This document shows positions 41,449 through 48,642 of a stretch of 48,683 bases of DNA, piece after piece (positions within the stretch are counted from its first letter, which is position 1; each line of letters starts with the position of its first letter). The stretch comes from Candidatus Alangreenwoodia gallinarii (lineage in GTDB: Bacteria > Bacillota > Clostridia > Peptostreptococcales > Anaerovoracaceae): the NCBI GenBank assembly GCA_904398315.1, contig CAJFPD010000031.1, forward strand, positions 1-48,683, given 5' to 3'. The notes below the pieces were generated by a model. It worked only from the letters and a program-made list of their open reading frames with translations. It was not told the origin of the DNA and made no database searches. The translations under genes and the position numbers were made by a program.

Positions 41449-42654
41449 TCAGACGCGTTCCGTCACGAGTACGAAGCCCGCTTCTGAAAGAGCCTTTTTT
41501 ATCTGTTCGATCTGCTGTCTGTCTCTCGTCTCCAGAGCCAGCTTCAGAAAACAGCTGGTGATGGCCATATTGGCATCAGATCTGTCATAGTGAACCGCCA
41601 CAACATTTCCGCCGCAGCCGGCGATAATCTCCGATACTTCCTGAAGCTGTCCGGGCTTATCGGTAAGAGCGATGGTCAGATTGACATTCCTTCCGCTGGT
41701 CACCAGTCCTCTGGTGATGACCCGGCTGAGAATATTTACATCGATGTTTCCGCCCGAAACGATACACACGACCTTCTTACCCTTCACAGGGAGCTTGCCC
41801 GCCATAACGGCAGCTACGCCAACTGCGCCCGCGCCTTCCGCGATGACCTTCTGCTTTTCGATCAGAGCCAGAATCGCTGCCGCGATCTCATCTTCGCTGA
41901 CTGTCACCAGGCCGTCCACATATTCTTCTACGATTTTATAGGTCAGATCGCCCGGATGCTTTACCGCAATGCCGTCAGCAAAAGTGGCCGCGCTGTCCAG
42001 CATAATCGGCTTTCCTGCCTTGCGGCTTTCCACCATTCCCGCTGCACCTGCAGCCTGTACACCATATACTTTTACTTTCGGATTCAGATGCTTGATGGCA
42101 TAAGCTACGCCGGAGATCAGCCCGCCGCCGCCTACGGGGACGACGACAGCATCCGGATTTTCGATCTCATCCAGAATTTCCAGACCGATGGTTCCCTGAC
42201 CCGCGATCACTTCATCATCATCGAAGGGATGGATAAAAGTGGCCCCTGTTTCTTTCTGCAGCTGCAGAGCTTTTTCATAGGCGTCGTCATAAACACCTTT
42301 GACGAGGCATACTTCCGCCCCCAGCTGCTTGGTGGCCTCCACCTTGCTGATCGGCGCATCATCCGGCATGCAGATCATGGAACGTATACCGCTGTGTGTG
42401 GCGGCCATCGCAACGCCCTGCGCATGATTTCCGGCGCTGCAGGCGATGATGCCGTGCTTTTTTTCCTCTTCGCTCAGCTGGCTGATCTTATAATATGCTC
42501 CCCGCAGCTTAAAACTCCCGGTCTCCTGAAGATTTTCCGTCTTCAGATAGAGTTCGCACTCGCCGGACAGTTTTGTCGCCCGGATGAGATCTGTCTTTCT
42601 CGCCACATTTTTCAGGACAAATGCAGCGTGATATATCTTATCGAGTGTAAGCAT
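41449..42654 (-). CDS. Threonine ammonia-lyase (TdcB/IlvA-type)
   Basis: A 401-aa PLP enzyme that deaminates threonine to 2-oxobutyrate. The PLP lysine is in GSFKLRGA near residue 50, the phosphate-binding loop is PVGGGGLISG near residue 170, and SAGNHAQGV is typical. A single C-terminal ACT domain (NLTIALTDKPGQLQEVSEII, about residues 325-400) provides allosteric control; biosynthetic IlvA of E. coli has two such modules. It may feed isoleucine synthesis (with IlvB and IlvC) or threonine fermentation. It is cargo of the pdaB element. An extended -10 (TGGTATGAT) lies upstream on the minus strand. Confidence 0.95.
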   Translation of the reverse strand: MLTLDKIYHAAFVLKNVARKTDLIRATKLSGECELYLKTENLQETGSFKLRGAYYKISQLSEEEKKHGIIACSAGNHAQGVAMAATHSGIRSMICMPDDAPISKVEATKQLGAEVCLVKGVYDDAYEKALQLQKETGATFIHPFDDDEVIAGQGTIGLEILDEIENPDAVVVPVGGGGLISGVAYAIKHLNPKVKVYGVQAAGAAGMVESRKAGKPIMLDSAATFADGIAVKHPGDLTYKIVEEYVDGLVTVSEDEIAAAILALIEKQKVIAEGAGAVGVAAVMAGKLPVKGKKVVCIVSGGNIDVNILSRVITRGLVTSGRNVNLTIALTDKPGQLQEVSEIIAGCGGNVVAVHYDRSDANMAITSCFLKLALETRDRQQIEQIKKALSEAGFVLVTERV

Positions 42655-42726
42655 TCTTTTCTTTTGCCTCCATCTTTTTTAATTATTTTTCTTTTCGTCA
42701 CATTTTTATATCATACCACAAACTCC

Positions 42727-42755
42727 TCATATTTGCTCCGAAATTTGCATACAAT
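42727..42755 (+). promoter_or_regulatory. Sigma-E-type (mother-cell sporulation) promoter of the recombinase operon
   Basis: TCATATT at 42727-42733, a 14-bp spacer and CATACAAT at 42748-42755. This matches the Bacillus sigma-E consensus (KMATATT, 14-15 bp, CATACAMT) at every consensus position. It lies 62 bp before the 55-aa ORF, which overlaps the recombinase. No sigma-A promoter was seen on this strand here. A CGGATA/TATCCG hairpin sits between the promoter and the ORF. Confidence 0.75.
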
Positions 42756-42817
42756 TTGAAAAACAACACCGGAAGAAACACCGGATATCTTATCCGTGTC
42801 ACAGGAGATTTACAGAT

Positions 42818-42985
42818 ATGAAAACAAAAAGAAAAAATTCCGGCGCCGCATCGTCTGCGGAATATACAGTCTGTCATCACGGTCTGGACCCGGATCATCC
42901 CACACCGCTGCAGGCTGCCTCTATCCTGCGTCTGCTTCATAATGCCGCTCTTTTGCGTTCAGAAGAGGAAAACACGGAAAAATGA
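42818..42985 (+). CDS. 55-aa ORF overlapping the recombinase, possible recombination directionality factor
   Basis: A small gene too short for the ORF track. It starts at ATG 42818, with AGGAG ten bases upstream, and ends in an ATGA overlap with the recombinase start, so the two are translationally coupled. The 55-aa product begins with a basic MKTKRKNS stretch, contains VCHHGLDPDHPTP and ends in an acidic helix. I recognise no family. Serine integrases need a small partner for excision, often encoded next to them, so an excision factor is an attractive but untested idea. It shares the sigma-E-type promoter. Confidence 0.65.
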   Translation: MKTKRKNSGAASSAEYTVCHHGLDPDHPTPLQAASILRLLHNAALLRSEEENTEK

Positions 42986-44460
42986 AAAATACTGCGACCG
43001 AACAGACAACAGAAAAAAGGACAGCGATCTACGCCCGGCAGTCGGTGGATAAAAAAGACTCCATTTCGGTAGAGACACAGATCGAACTCTGCCGCACCCG
43101 GTGCGGAGAAGATGCTGTCTGCATCTATACGGACCGCGGCTTCAGCGGAAAAAATCTGAAACGCCCCGGCTACATAAAAATGACCGGCGATATCGCCTGC
43201 GGAAAGATCCGGCGCGTCATGGTATACCGTCTGGACCGTCTCAGCCGTTCTGTCGGAGATTTCAGTAAAATGTGGGAAATCTTCGAGAGATATGGCGTTG
43301 AATTTTCTTCCATCAGCGAACAGTTTGATACCTCTACCCCCATCGGCAAGGCCATGGTTTACATTATCATGACCTTCGCACAGCTGGAGCGTGAAACGAT
43401 CGCCGAACGGGTATCGGACAATTATTATTCGCGCATCCGTACGGGAGCCTGGCCCGGCGGCAGAGCTCCCTTCGGTTTCTGCAACACGCGTCTGATTTCG
43501 GGAGGTCACAGTGTCCCTTCTCTGTCTGCTGATGAAAACGCCCCGACAGTCTGCAGGATTTTCAGCGAATATGCCTCCTCCGGCCGAAGCCTCGCTTCCA
43601 TCGCAAAAGAACTGTCCAAAGAAAAATCCGCTTCCGCGGCACGCTCCCGCGGCTGGGACAGCAAATCTCTGTCCCGCATGCTGCGTTCCCCTGTCTACAC
43701 ATCAGCAGACCGCGCCGTCCTGCTTTATTACCGGAATATGGGAATCGGTACGATCTCCAACAGAGACGAGGAATTCGACGGCACATTTTCCGCCCATATC
43801 GTCGGAAAACGTTCCTCTCAGACATCTGTAAGCAATCCGATGTCGCAGCGCACTCTGTCTCTGACGAATTTCCCCGGTATTGTAGACTCCGGTACCTGGC
43901 TTCGCTGCCAACAGCGCCTGGATCAGAACAGACAGCTGGCAAAGCCGGGAACGGAAAGTCCCTCCTGGCTTTCCGGTATCCTCCGATGCGCTTCCTGCGG
44001 TTATTCCGTCCGCATCAAAAAAGCCGGCGGCAGGCGCTATCTCAGCTGCAGCGGCAGACATAATCTTCATATATGCAGAGTCAGCTCTTTTTTGGTGAAG
44101 ATCGATGAACTGGAACGGCAGGTCGAATCCTGCATCTCATCACTGCTTTCTTCCTCTGCAGAGGCTCTTCAAAGAGGCAGAAAACGTCAGGCCGCCATCG
44201 ACGAGGAGATCCGAGGACTTGTAGAGAACTGCGCACTCGCAACGGATATCTCCATGAAATATATCAATGAGAAAATCGGTGAACTGGAAACCGAAAAACA
44301 ACAGCTCGCAAAGCTGGATCACCTGTTTTCCGATTCCGCACCGTTCTCCTTTGCTGCAGACAGAATTTTTTCCGGAAAAAAAGAGGCGGCTGCGCTTCTC
44401 ATCGACCGGATCGAAATCGATGGCAGAAAAATCGATATCTACTGGAAAACGGATATCTGA
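42982..44460 (+). CDS. Large serine recombinase
   Basis: A 492-aa large serine recombinase. The N-terminal resolvase domain has TAIYARQSVD with the nucleophile Ser at residue 21, YRLDRLSRS and FAQLERETIAERV. The recombinase domain follows (PFGFCNT, RMLRSPVYTS, GIVDSGTWLRCQQRL). A zinc-ribbon has CASC, then LSC and CRV, and a coiled coil with ELETEKQQLAKLDHL follows. Length and order match C. difficile skin and phage integrases. It is on the plus strand, opposite pdaB, within the element and 68 bp from the right crossover. It probably catalyses integration into and excision from pdaB. Confidence 0.95.
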   Translation: MKNTATEQTTEKRTAIYARQSVDKKDSISVETQIELCRTRCGEDAVCIYTDRGFSGKNLKRPGYIKMTGDIACGKIRRVMVYRLDRLSRSVGDFSKMWEIFERYGVEFSSISEQFDTSTPIGKAMVYIIMTFAQLERETIAERVSDNYYSRIRTGAWPGGRAPFGFCNTRLISGGHSVPSLSADENAPTVCRIFSEYASSGRSLASIAKELSKEKSASAARSRGWDSKSLSRMLRSPVYTSADRAVLLYYRNMGIGTISNRDEEFDGTFSAHIVGKRSSQTSVSNPMSQRTLSLTNFPGIVDSGTWLRCQQRLDQNRQLAKPGTESPSWLSGILRCASCGYSVRIKKAGGRRYLSCSGRHNLHICRVSSFLVKIDELERQVESCISSLLSSSAEALQRGRKRQAAIDEEIRGLVENCALATDISMKYINEKIGELETEKQQLAKLDHLFSDSAPFSFAADRIFSGKKEAAALLIDRIEIDGRKIDIYWKTDI

Positions 44461-44506
44461 AGCAGACGGAAACCGTATGCGGAACATGAGAGTGCATGTC
44501 CTTTCC

Positions 44507-44541
44507 TTTCCCCTGCGGCGCACGTATCAACCGACCACTGG
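44507..44541. other. Right attachment site of the pdaB element
   Basis: Element arm ending CTGCGGCGCACG, then TA, the crossover TC at 44527-44528 and the host half AACCGACCACTGG. Host halves at both sites carry CCAGT and ACTGG, so the rebuilt attB is partly symmetric. The circle junction would be a 42-bp palindrome with 17 of 18 arm positions paired. Confidence 0.85.
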
Positions 44542-45044
44542 ATCGTCTGATAACCTAAAGATTCCGCCGTCTCGATCAGAGTGTCCGAATAGGAACCGTA
44601 AGGCGGCCGGAACAGGGTCGGCCGGCTGCCCGTCAGAGATTCGATGGTATCCGCGGAAGTATTCAGTTCTTCTGCGATCTCAGCCTCTGACAGATTTGCC
44701 ATATCCGGATGCGTCGTGGAATGGTTTCCGATATCGTGCCCCCGCGCCGCAATCTCCTTTACGTCCTCCGGATATTCCTGAGACCAGAAATCCACCAGAA
44801 AGAAGGTAGCCTTTACGTCATATGTATCGAGAATATCGAGAATTCCGGCGGTAAACTCATTTCCCCATGCGGCATCGAAGCTGATGGCCACCTTCTTTTC
44901 GTCGGTATCCACACCGTAGACCGGTACACGCCGTTCGTTTCCGAAGGAAGCACTGCACACTGCCACTACCACGGCCAGTGCCGCCACAAAAACGATCATG
45001 AAGATTTTCTGCAGTTTTTCCCGCCTGCCGGCTCTGTCTTCCAT
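44529..45044 (-). CDS. pdaB: PdaB-like polysaccharide deacetylase, N-terminal segment (interrupted)
   Basis: Codons 1-173 of the deacetylase (the last, Asp, shared with the crossover). It has an N-terminal membrane anchor (IFMIVFVAALAVVVAVCSA, about residues 14-33), then VPVYGVDTDEKKVAISFDAAWGN with the catalytic Asp, HDIGNHSTTHPDM with the zinc ligands, and RPPYGSYSD, ending in the conserved QWSVD. The family removes acyl groups from peptidoglycan or a related spore polymer; PdaB is a mother-cell sporulation protein. As the DNA stands, translation runs 28 codons into the element (stop at 44439), giving a truncated protein lacking the LFHN His. GGAGG lies nine bases before the ATG. Confidence 0.9.
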
Positions 45045-45171
45045 ATTATCATGCCTCCAGACTGTCCGCCGCCGTTTCCCGGCTTCCCGGTCCGATGCGC
45101 CATCTTTTACATCCTCCCTAATTTCCGTATCCGGCGGCGTTTCCCTTTTACGGGAATACTCTTTAAAATAT

Positions 45172-45200
45172 TAGACAATGCATTAAAAATATATTATAAT
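45172..45200 (+). promoter_or_regulatory. Promoter of homoserine dehydrogenase
   Basis: TAGACA, a 17-bp spacer and TATAAT on the plus strand, about 65 nt before the hom start. It lies in the divergent region with pdaB. A candidate pdaB sigma-E promoter on the other strand (TAATATT, 14 bp, CGTAAAAG) is too weak to list. Confidence 0.7.
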
Positions 45201-45267
45201 ATTGTTTGTTTTATTCATTCAGACGGATAAAATGCGACTGATATATATATTTAACGGAGGATATCCA

Positions 45268-46560
45268 ATGAAGCATGTAAAAATCGGCCTTCTCGGTATC
45301 GGAAATGTCGCCGTCGGCACGTTCCGGACGCTGCAGATGAATCACAGCAGAATCGAGCGTTCCACCGGCATCTCCATCGACATCATAAAAATACTGAACC
45401 GCAGTCCCGAAAAAGACAGAGGTATTTCTGTAGCTGAGGGAGTCTATACGCAGGATCCTGCGGATATTCTGGACAACCCTGAGATTGATATCGTGGTGGA
45501 ACTCATCGGCGGTATCGAACCGGCCACGGAATATATGGCAAGAGCTCTCAGAAACGGAAAACACGTCGTCACGGCAAATAAAGCTGCCATCGCCGCAAAC
45601 GGAAGCATGCTTCAGAATCTCGCCGTCGAAAACAATGTCATGCTCCGCTTTGAAGCCAGCGTCGGCGGCGGCATCCCGATTCTCGGAACGCTTTCCAACG
45701 CTCTTTTGTCAAATGATTTCGATGAAATTCTCGGCATCGTCAACGGTACGACAAACTATATTCTCACGCAGATGACGGAATACGGTCTGGATTACGATGA
45801 TGTTCTGAAAGATGCCCAGGAAAAGGGATTTGCAGAAAGAGATCCGTCCGGAGATGTAGAGGGCATCGATGTGGCGAACAAGCTCTCGATTCTGATGTCC
45901 ATCATCTTCGGTCTGAGAGTTCCGCCGGAGGATATTCCGACACAGGGCATTACCTCCATCACAAAGGATGACATCAATTTTGCGACACAGTTCGGCTACA
46001 AGATCAAACTTCTGGCTACAGCGAAAAAGAAGGACGGAGCCGTGGAATGCCACGTGCAGCCAGCACTGGTGCCTTTCGATCACCCTCTTGCCTCTGTCAG
46101 CAATGAATTTAATGCTATCTTTGTCAGGGGCAATGCCGTGGACGATCTGATGTTTTACGGAAAAGGTGCAGGGCCGCTTCCTACCGGCAGCGCCGTTATG
46201 GGAGATGTGATAGAAATTGCCCGGGCCATCGACAAAGGATGCGCTTTCGACTCCACGCCGGTGCTGAAAGAATATGACGATGTCGCCTATGCGGGTGAAG
46301 GAAAAAATAAATATTATCTCAAGCTGATCGTCGACGATGCTCCCGGTGTGCTTGGAAAAATCTCCTCCGCTTTCGGAAAATACGGCATCAGCATCGCTTC
46401 CATGATGCAGCGTCCCGCTCTCAGGACGCCGGAAAGTTCCGTTCCGCTCGTCTTTATTCTGCACGAGGCCGAAAGAAATGTGCTGGATACCGCTCTGGAG
46501 GAGCTGGGCAAACAGTCCTATGTCAGCTCGGTGAGCAGTGTGATCCGGGTGGAAGAATAA
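45268..46560 (+). CDS. hom: Homoserine dehydrogenase
   Basis: A 430-aa enzyme reducing aspartate semialdehyde to homoserine, the branch to threonine and methionine. The N-terminal NAD(P)-binding motif is GLLGIGNVAVGTF, GGIEPATEYM follows, the catalytic Lys is in TANKAAIAANG, and GIVNGTTNYILTQM and the acidic GDVEGIDVANKLSIL mark the substrate site. A C-terminal ACT domain (LIVDDAPGVLGKISSAFGKYG) gives feedback control. The ATG at 45268 has GGAGG seven bases upstream; the track start 22 codons earlier is less likely. It supplies threonine for the lyase in the neighbouring element. Confidence 0.96.
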   Translation: MKHVKIGLLGIGNVAVGTFRTLQMNHSRIERSTGISIDIIKILNRSPEKDRGISVAEGVYTQDPADILDNPEIDIVVELIGGIEPATEYMARALRNGKHVVTANKAAIAANGSMLQNLAVENNVMLRFEASVGGGIPILGTLSNALLSNDFDEILGIVNGTTNYILTQMTEYGLDYDDVLKDAQEKGFAERDPSGDVEGIDVANKLSILMSIIFGLRVPPEDIPTQGITSITKDDINFATQFGYKIKLLATAKKKDGAVECHVQPALVPFDHPLASVSNEFNAIFVRGNAVDDLMFYGKGAGPLPTGSAVMGDVIEIARAIDKGCAFDSTPVLKEYDDVAYAGEGKNKYYLKLIVDDAPGVLGKISSAFGKYGISIASMMQRPALRTPESSVPLVFILHEAERNVLDTALEELGKQSYVSSVSSVIRVEE

Positions 46561-46616
46561 AAAAGAAATATTCAGAAGAAAAGGCATCGGCAAAAACGAT
46601 CCGACGACGGATTTCA

Positions 46617-46666
46617 GATACAAAAGAATCCTCCGGCATGTCACAGCCGGAGGATTCTTTTGTATC
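46617..46666. terminator. Bidirectional terminator between hom and the TsaD-like gene
   Basis: A 21-bp perfect stem (GATACAAAAGAATCCTCCGGC and complement is summarised here as GATACAAAAGAATCC plus TCCGGC) with an 8-nt loop separates the convergent genes. Internal T-rich ends serve both strands. Confidence 0.85.
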
Positions 46667-46698
46667 TTGTTTCCCGTCCTGTATTTTCCGAATTATTG

Positions 46699-47799
46699 TC
46701 ATTCTGTGCCTTCTCTGCAGAAACGTGCGGCACCCAGCCGTGCTGTCCCGCAGGCATTGTCCGAACTGAGAGCGGCATCTCCGAAGACAGCTCTGTACCC
46801 GTCTGCGGCCAGACGCTGTCCCAGATCCCGTCTCAGAAAAGCACTGGCCGATACACCTCCCACAAAAATCATAGTATCCGTTCCGGCTTCTTTCAGTGCA
46901 TTTTCCGACAGCTTCAGCAGTGCATCCGACATGCGGCGGAACAGCTCCGATATGATCCTTTCTTTCGCCTTCACATCCGTCCCGTTTCCGGCAGAAAGAT
47001 CACTGTTTTTCCCGATCCAGCGCATCACCTGTGTCTCAATGCCGGAAAGGCTGACATACGTACCGTCCACGCGGATGGAACCTGTCACAGGATCTTTTAT
47101 CCTGGTATTTTTTCTGGAAGAATATTCCATTCCTTTTTCCGGAACTGATGAACAGGCGATCCGGTCCAGAGAAGCTCCCGCCGGAAAGGAAAATCCCAGC
47201 GCTACACCGACGCGGTCGATCAGCTGCCCGAAAGATATATCCCGGACACCGCCGATTCTTCTTACCGGCATGCAGCCTTCCACCTCCAGGATTTCTCCCG
47301 TACCGCCCGACATATGAAAGGAGACGGCGCGGCCGCCGTCTCCCGCCGTTTCGCAGACAGCGGCGATGTGACCTTCCTGATGGGAAAAGACGTACATGGG
47401 AACATTCAGCAGCGAGGAAACGGAAGATGCCAGATCCGTTCCGGCACGAAATACGGGCATATAAGAGCCCTCTACAGGGCGCGGCCTTTCACTGGCTGCA
47501 ACGGCACAGATCTGAGAGCTTTCCGTACCGGAAGCCTCCAGAGCCCGGCGCAGGAGATGCGGGAGATTTTCCATATGCTGAAACAGCGCGGCCGACTGAC
47601 GCAGCCCACGTTCTCCCTGTCTGACGGTCAGTATTATGCGCTCGTCGGCGAGAATTTTCCCCGACAGATCCGACAGCGCCACCGAAGTGGTATAATTGCT
47701 CGTATCAAAAGCGAGAACACAGCTGCGGTCGGAAATCTTGCTGGATACGGATTCTCTTTCCTCCGGCCTCCGGTCTGTTTCCCGCTTTTTTTCCGTCAC
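46699..47799 (-). CDS. TsaD/Kae1-family protein (paralogue type)
   Basis: A 366-aa ASKHA-fold protein. It has AFDTSNYTTSVAL near residue 30, FSHQEGHIAAV (the HxxxH metal motif, usually HMEGH in TsaD), SFHMSGGTGEIL, LIDRVGVALGFSFPAG and VGGVSASAFL. True TsaD makes t6A in tRNA with TsaB/E/C. This form, with an N-terminal charged extension and found next to nusB, looks like the clostridial paralogue often called O-sialoglycoprotein endopeptidase, whose role is unclear. The stop of nusB overlaps its start by a few bases, so they share a transcript. Confidence 0.85.
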   Translation of the reverse strand: MTEKKRETDRRPEERESVSSKISDRSCVLAFDTSNYTTSVALSDLSGKILADERIILTVRQGERGLRQSAALFQHMENLPHLLRRALEASGTESSQICAVAASERPRPVEGSYMPVFRAGTDLASSVSSLLNVPMYVFSHQEGHIAAVCETAGDGGRAVSFHMSGGTGEILEVEGCMPVRRIGGVRDISFGQLIDRVGVALGFSFPAGASLDRIACSSVPEKGMEYSSRKNTRIKDPVTGSIRVDGTYVSLSGIETQVMRWIGKNSDLSAGNGTDVKAKERIISELFRRMSDALLKLSENALKEAGTDTMIFVGGVSASAFLRRDLGQRLAADGYRAVFGDAALSSDNACGTARLGAARFCREGTE

Positions 47800-48194
47800 T
47801 TTTTCAGAGAGCGCGCAGCGCTCCCCAAAACTCCGTTGACAAAACGGGATGACTTTTCCGTGCTGTATTTCTTTGCGAGTTCCACCGCTTCATTGATGGA
47901 TACGGAGACGGGAATATCATCGAGATAATACATCTCAGCCAGAGCCAGACGGAGAATCGCCAGATCCACACCCGGCAGACGCGATATTTTCCAGTTCACG
48001 CTGTAACGGTCGATCGCCGCATCGATCTCTTTCAGATGAGATGATACTGCCAGATATCCGGCCGCAAAATATGCTGTAACGCCTTTTGTCTGAATTTCCG
48101 CAAATCGTTCATATTCCTCCGGGCTGAAGTCATTCTGTATCCCCATCTGATAAATCATCTTCATCAGATTTTCTCTTTCTTCTGTACGTGCCAT
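47796..48194 (-). CDS. nusB: Transcription antitermination factor NusB
   Basis: A 132-aa NusB, an all-helical RNA-binding protein that works with NusE (S10) at boxA of rRNA leaders. The conserved parts are VNWKISRLPGVDLAILRLALAEM and IPVSVSINEAVELAKKYS followed by SSRFVNGVLGS. The ATG at 48194 with GGAGG is used instead of the ORF-track start 14 codons upstream, which overlaps the Asp23-family gene. The order Asp23-family then nusB is common in Firmicutes. Confidence 0.95.
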   Translation of the reverse strand: MARTEERENLMKMIYQMGIQNDFSPEEYERFAEIQTKGVTAYFAAGYLAVSSHLKEIDAAIDRYSVNWKISRLPGVDLAILRLALAEMYYLDDIPVSVSINEAVELAKKYSTEKSSRFVNGVLGSAARSLKK

Positions 48195-48228
48195 AGTTCC
48201 TCCGCTATTTCCGCATCTCCTGAGCCTG

Positions 48229-48570
48229 TCATTCACCCTCGTCTCCGAAATGAATCTCCTGCACGTGGATATTCACATATGTCACGTGCATTCCCGTCAT
48301 CTCTTCCACCTCGCGCTTCACTCTCTCCTGTATATTCCACGCCACCGACGGAATTTTCACACCGTATTCGACGGAGAGAAACAGATCCACAACAACTTCC
48401 CCGTCGCTTTGGCTGATCTTCACACCACGCGATTCCGGAGATTTCCCGAGAATCGTTTCGGTAATGCCTGAAACCAGCGAATGAACTCCCTCTGTATCAA
48501 GTGCTGCCTTTGCCGCACAGACAGCGATCACTTCGTCTGTAATCTTAATGCTTCCGTAATTCTCATTCAT
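48229..48570 (-). CDS. Asp23/Gls24-family protein (YqhY-like)
   Basis: A 113-aa Asp23/Gls24 envelope-stress protein. It has IKITDEVIAVCAAKAALDTEGVHSL, a VDLFLSVEYGVKIP strand and VKREVEEMTGMHVTYVNIHVQEI, the whole domain. YqhY in Bacillus is encoded with the acc genes and nusB and affects acetyl-CoA carboxylase; the nusB neighbour here fits. First gene of the nusB and TsaD-like operon. Confidence 0.92.
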   Translation of the reverse strand: MNENYGSIKITDEVIAVCAAKAALDTEGVHSLVSGITETILGKSPESRGVKISQSDGEVVVDLFLSVEYGVKIPSVAWNIQERVKREVEEMTGMHVTYVNIHVQEIHFGDEGE

Positions 48571-48613
48571 GAACGCGTATCCTCTCGGAGATTTCTGATT
48601 TTATCTGCCTACT

Positions 48614-48642
48614 ATGATACCAGATCGTTCGTCATTTTACAA
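48614..48642 (-). promoter_or_regulatory. Promoter of the Asp23-family-nusB operon
   Basis: TTGTAA, a 17-bp spacer and TATCAT on the minus strand, about 40 nt before the start codon. Confidence 0.7.

Larger units (their letters stand above)
40919..44528. mobile_element. Skin-like integrated element interrupting pdaB (3,608 bp)
   Basis: The element is bounded by a TC crossover on each side and carries ridA, a threonine ammonia-lyase, a 55-aa ORF and a serine recombinase. Removing it and joining the ends recreates an uninterrupted PdaB frame through the highly conserved WSVDSLDW segment. The recombinase gene ends 68 bp from the right core, as serine integrases do. A sigma-E type promoter precedes the recombinase operon. 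This fits developmentally regulated excision like the sigK skin element, though none of the known ones I recall carries these genes or sits in pdaB. Excision itself is inferred. Confidence 0.88.

Noticed and set aside
40924-44523. Inverted GTGCGCCGCAG/CTGCGGCGCAC ends read as transposon terminal inverted repeats or an invertible switch
   Set aside because: There is no DDE transposase and no target-site duplication. Inversion would not rebuild pdaB, whereas excision at the TC core does so exactly. The repeats are the two halves of a palindromic attP.
44439-45044. pdaB as a simple decayed pseudogene (frameshift or truncation)
   Set aside because: Both parts are intact, with all catalytic motifs, and join in frame with no lost base; the break coincides with recombinase att sites.
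45100-45190. Sigma-E promoter for pdaB (TAATATT, 14 bp, CGTAAAAG)
   Set aside because: The -10 half matches only five of eight positions, too weak to claim.
46699-47799. Canonical TsaD
   Set aside because: The metal motif reads HQEGH rather than HMEGH, and the protein has an extra N-terminus and the nusB context typical of the paralogue.
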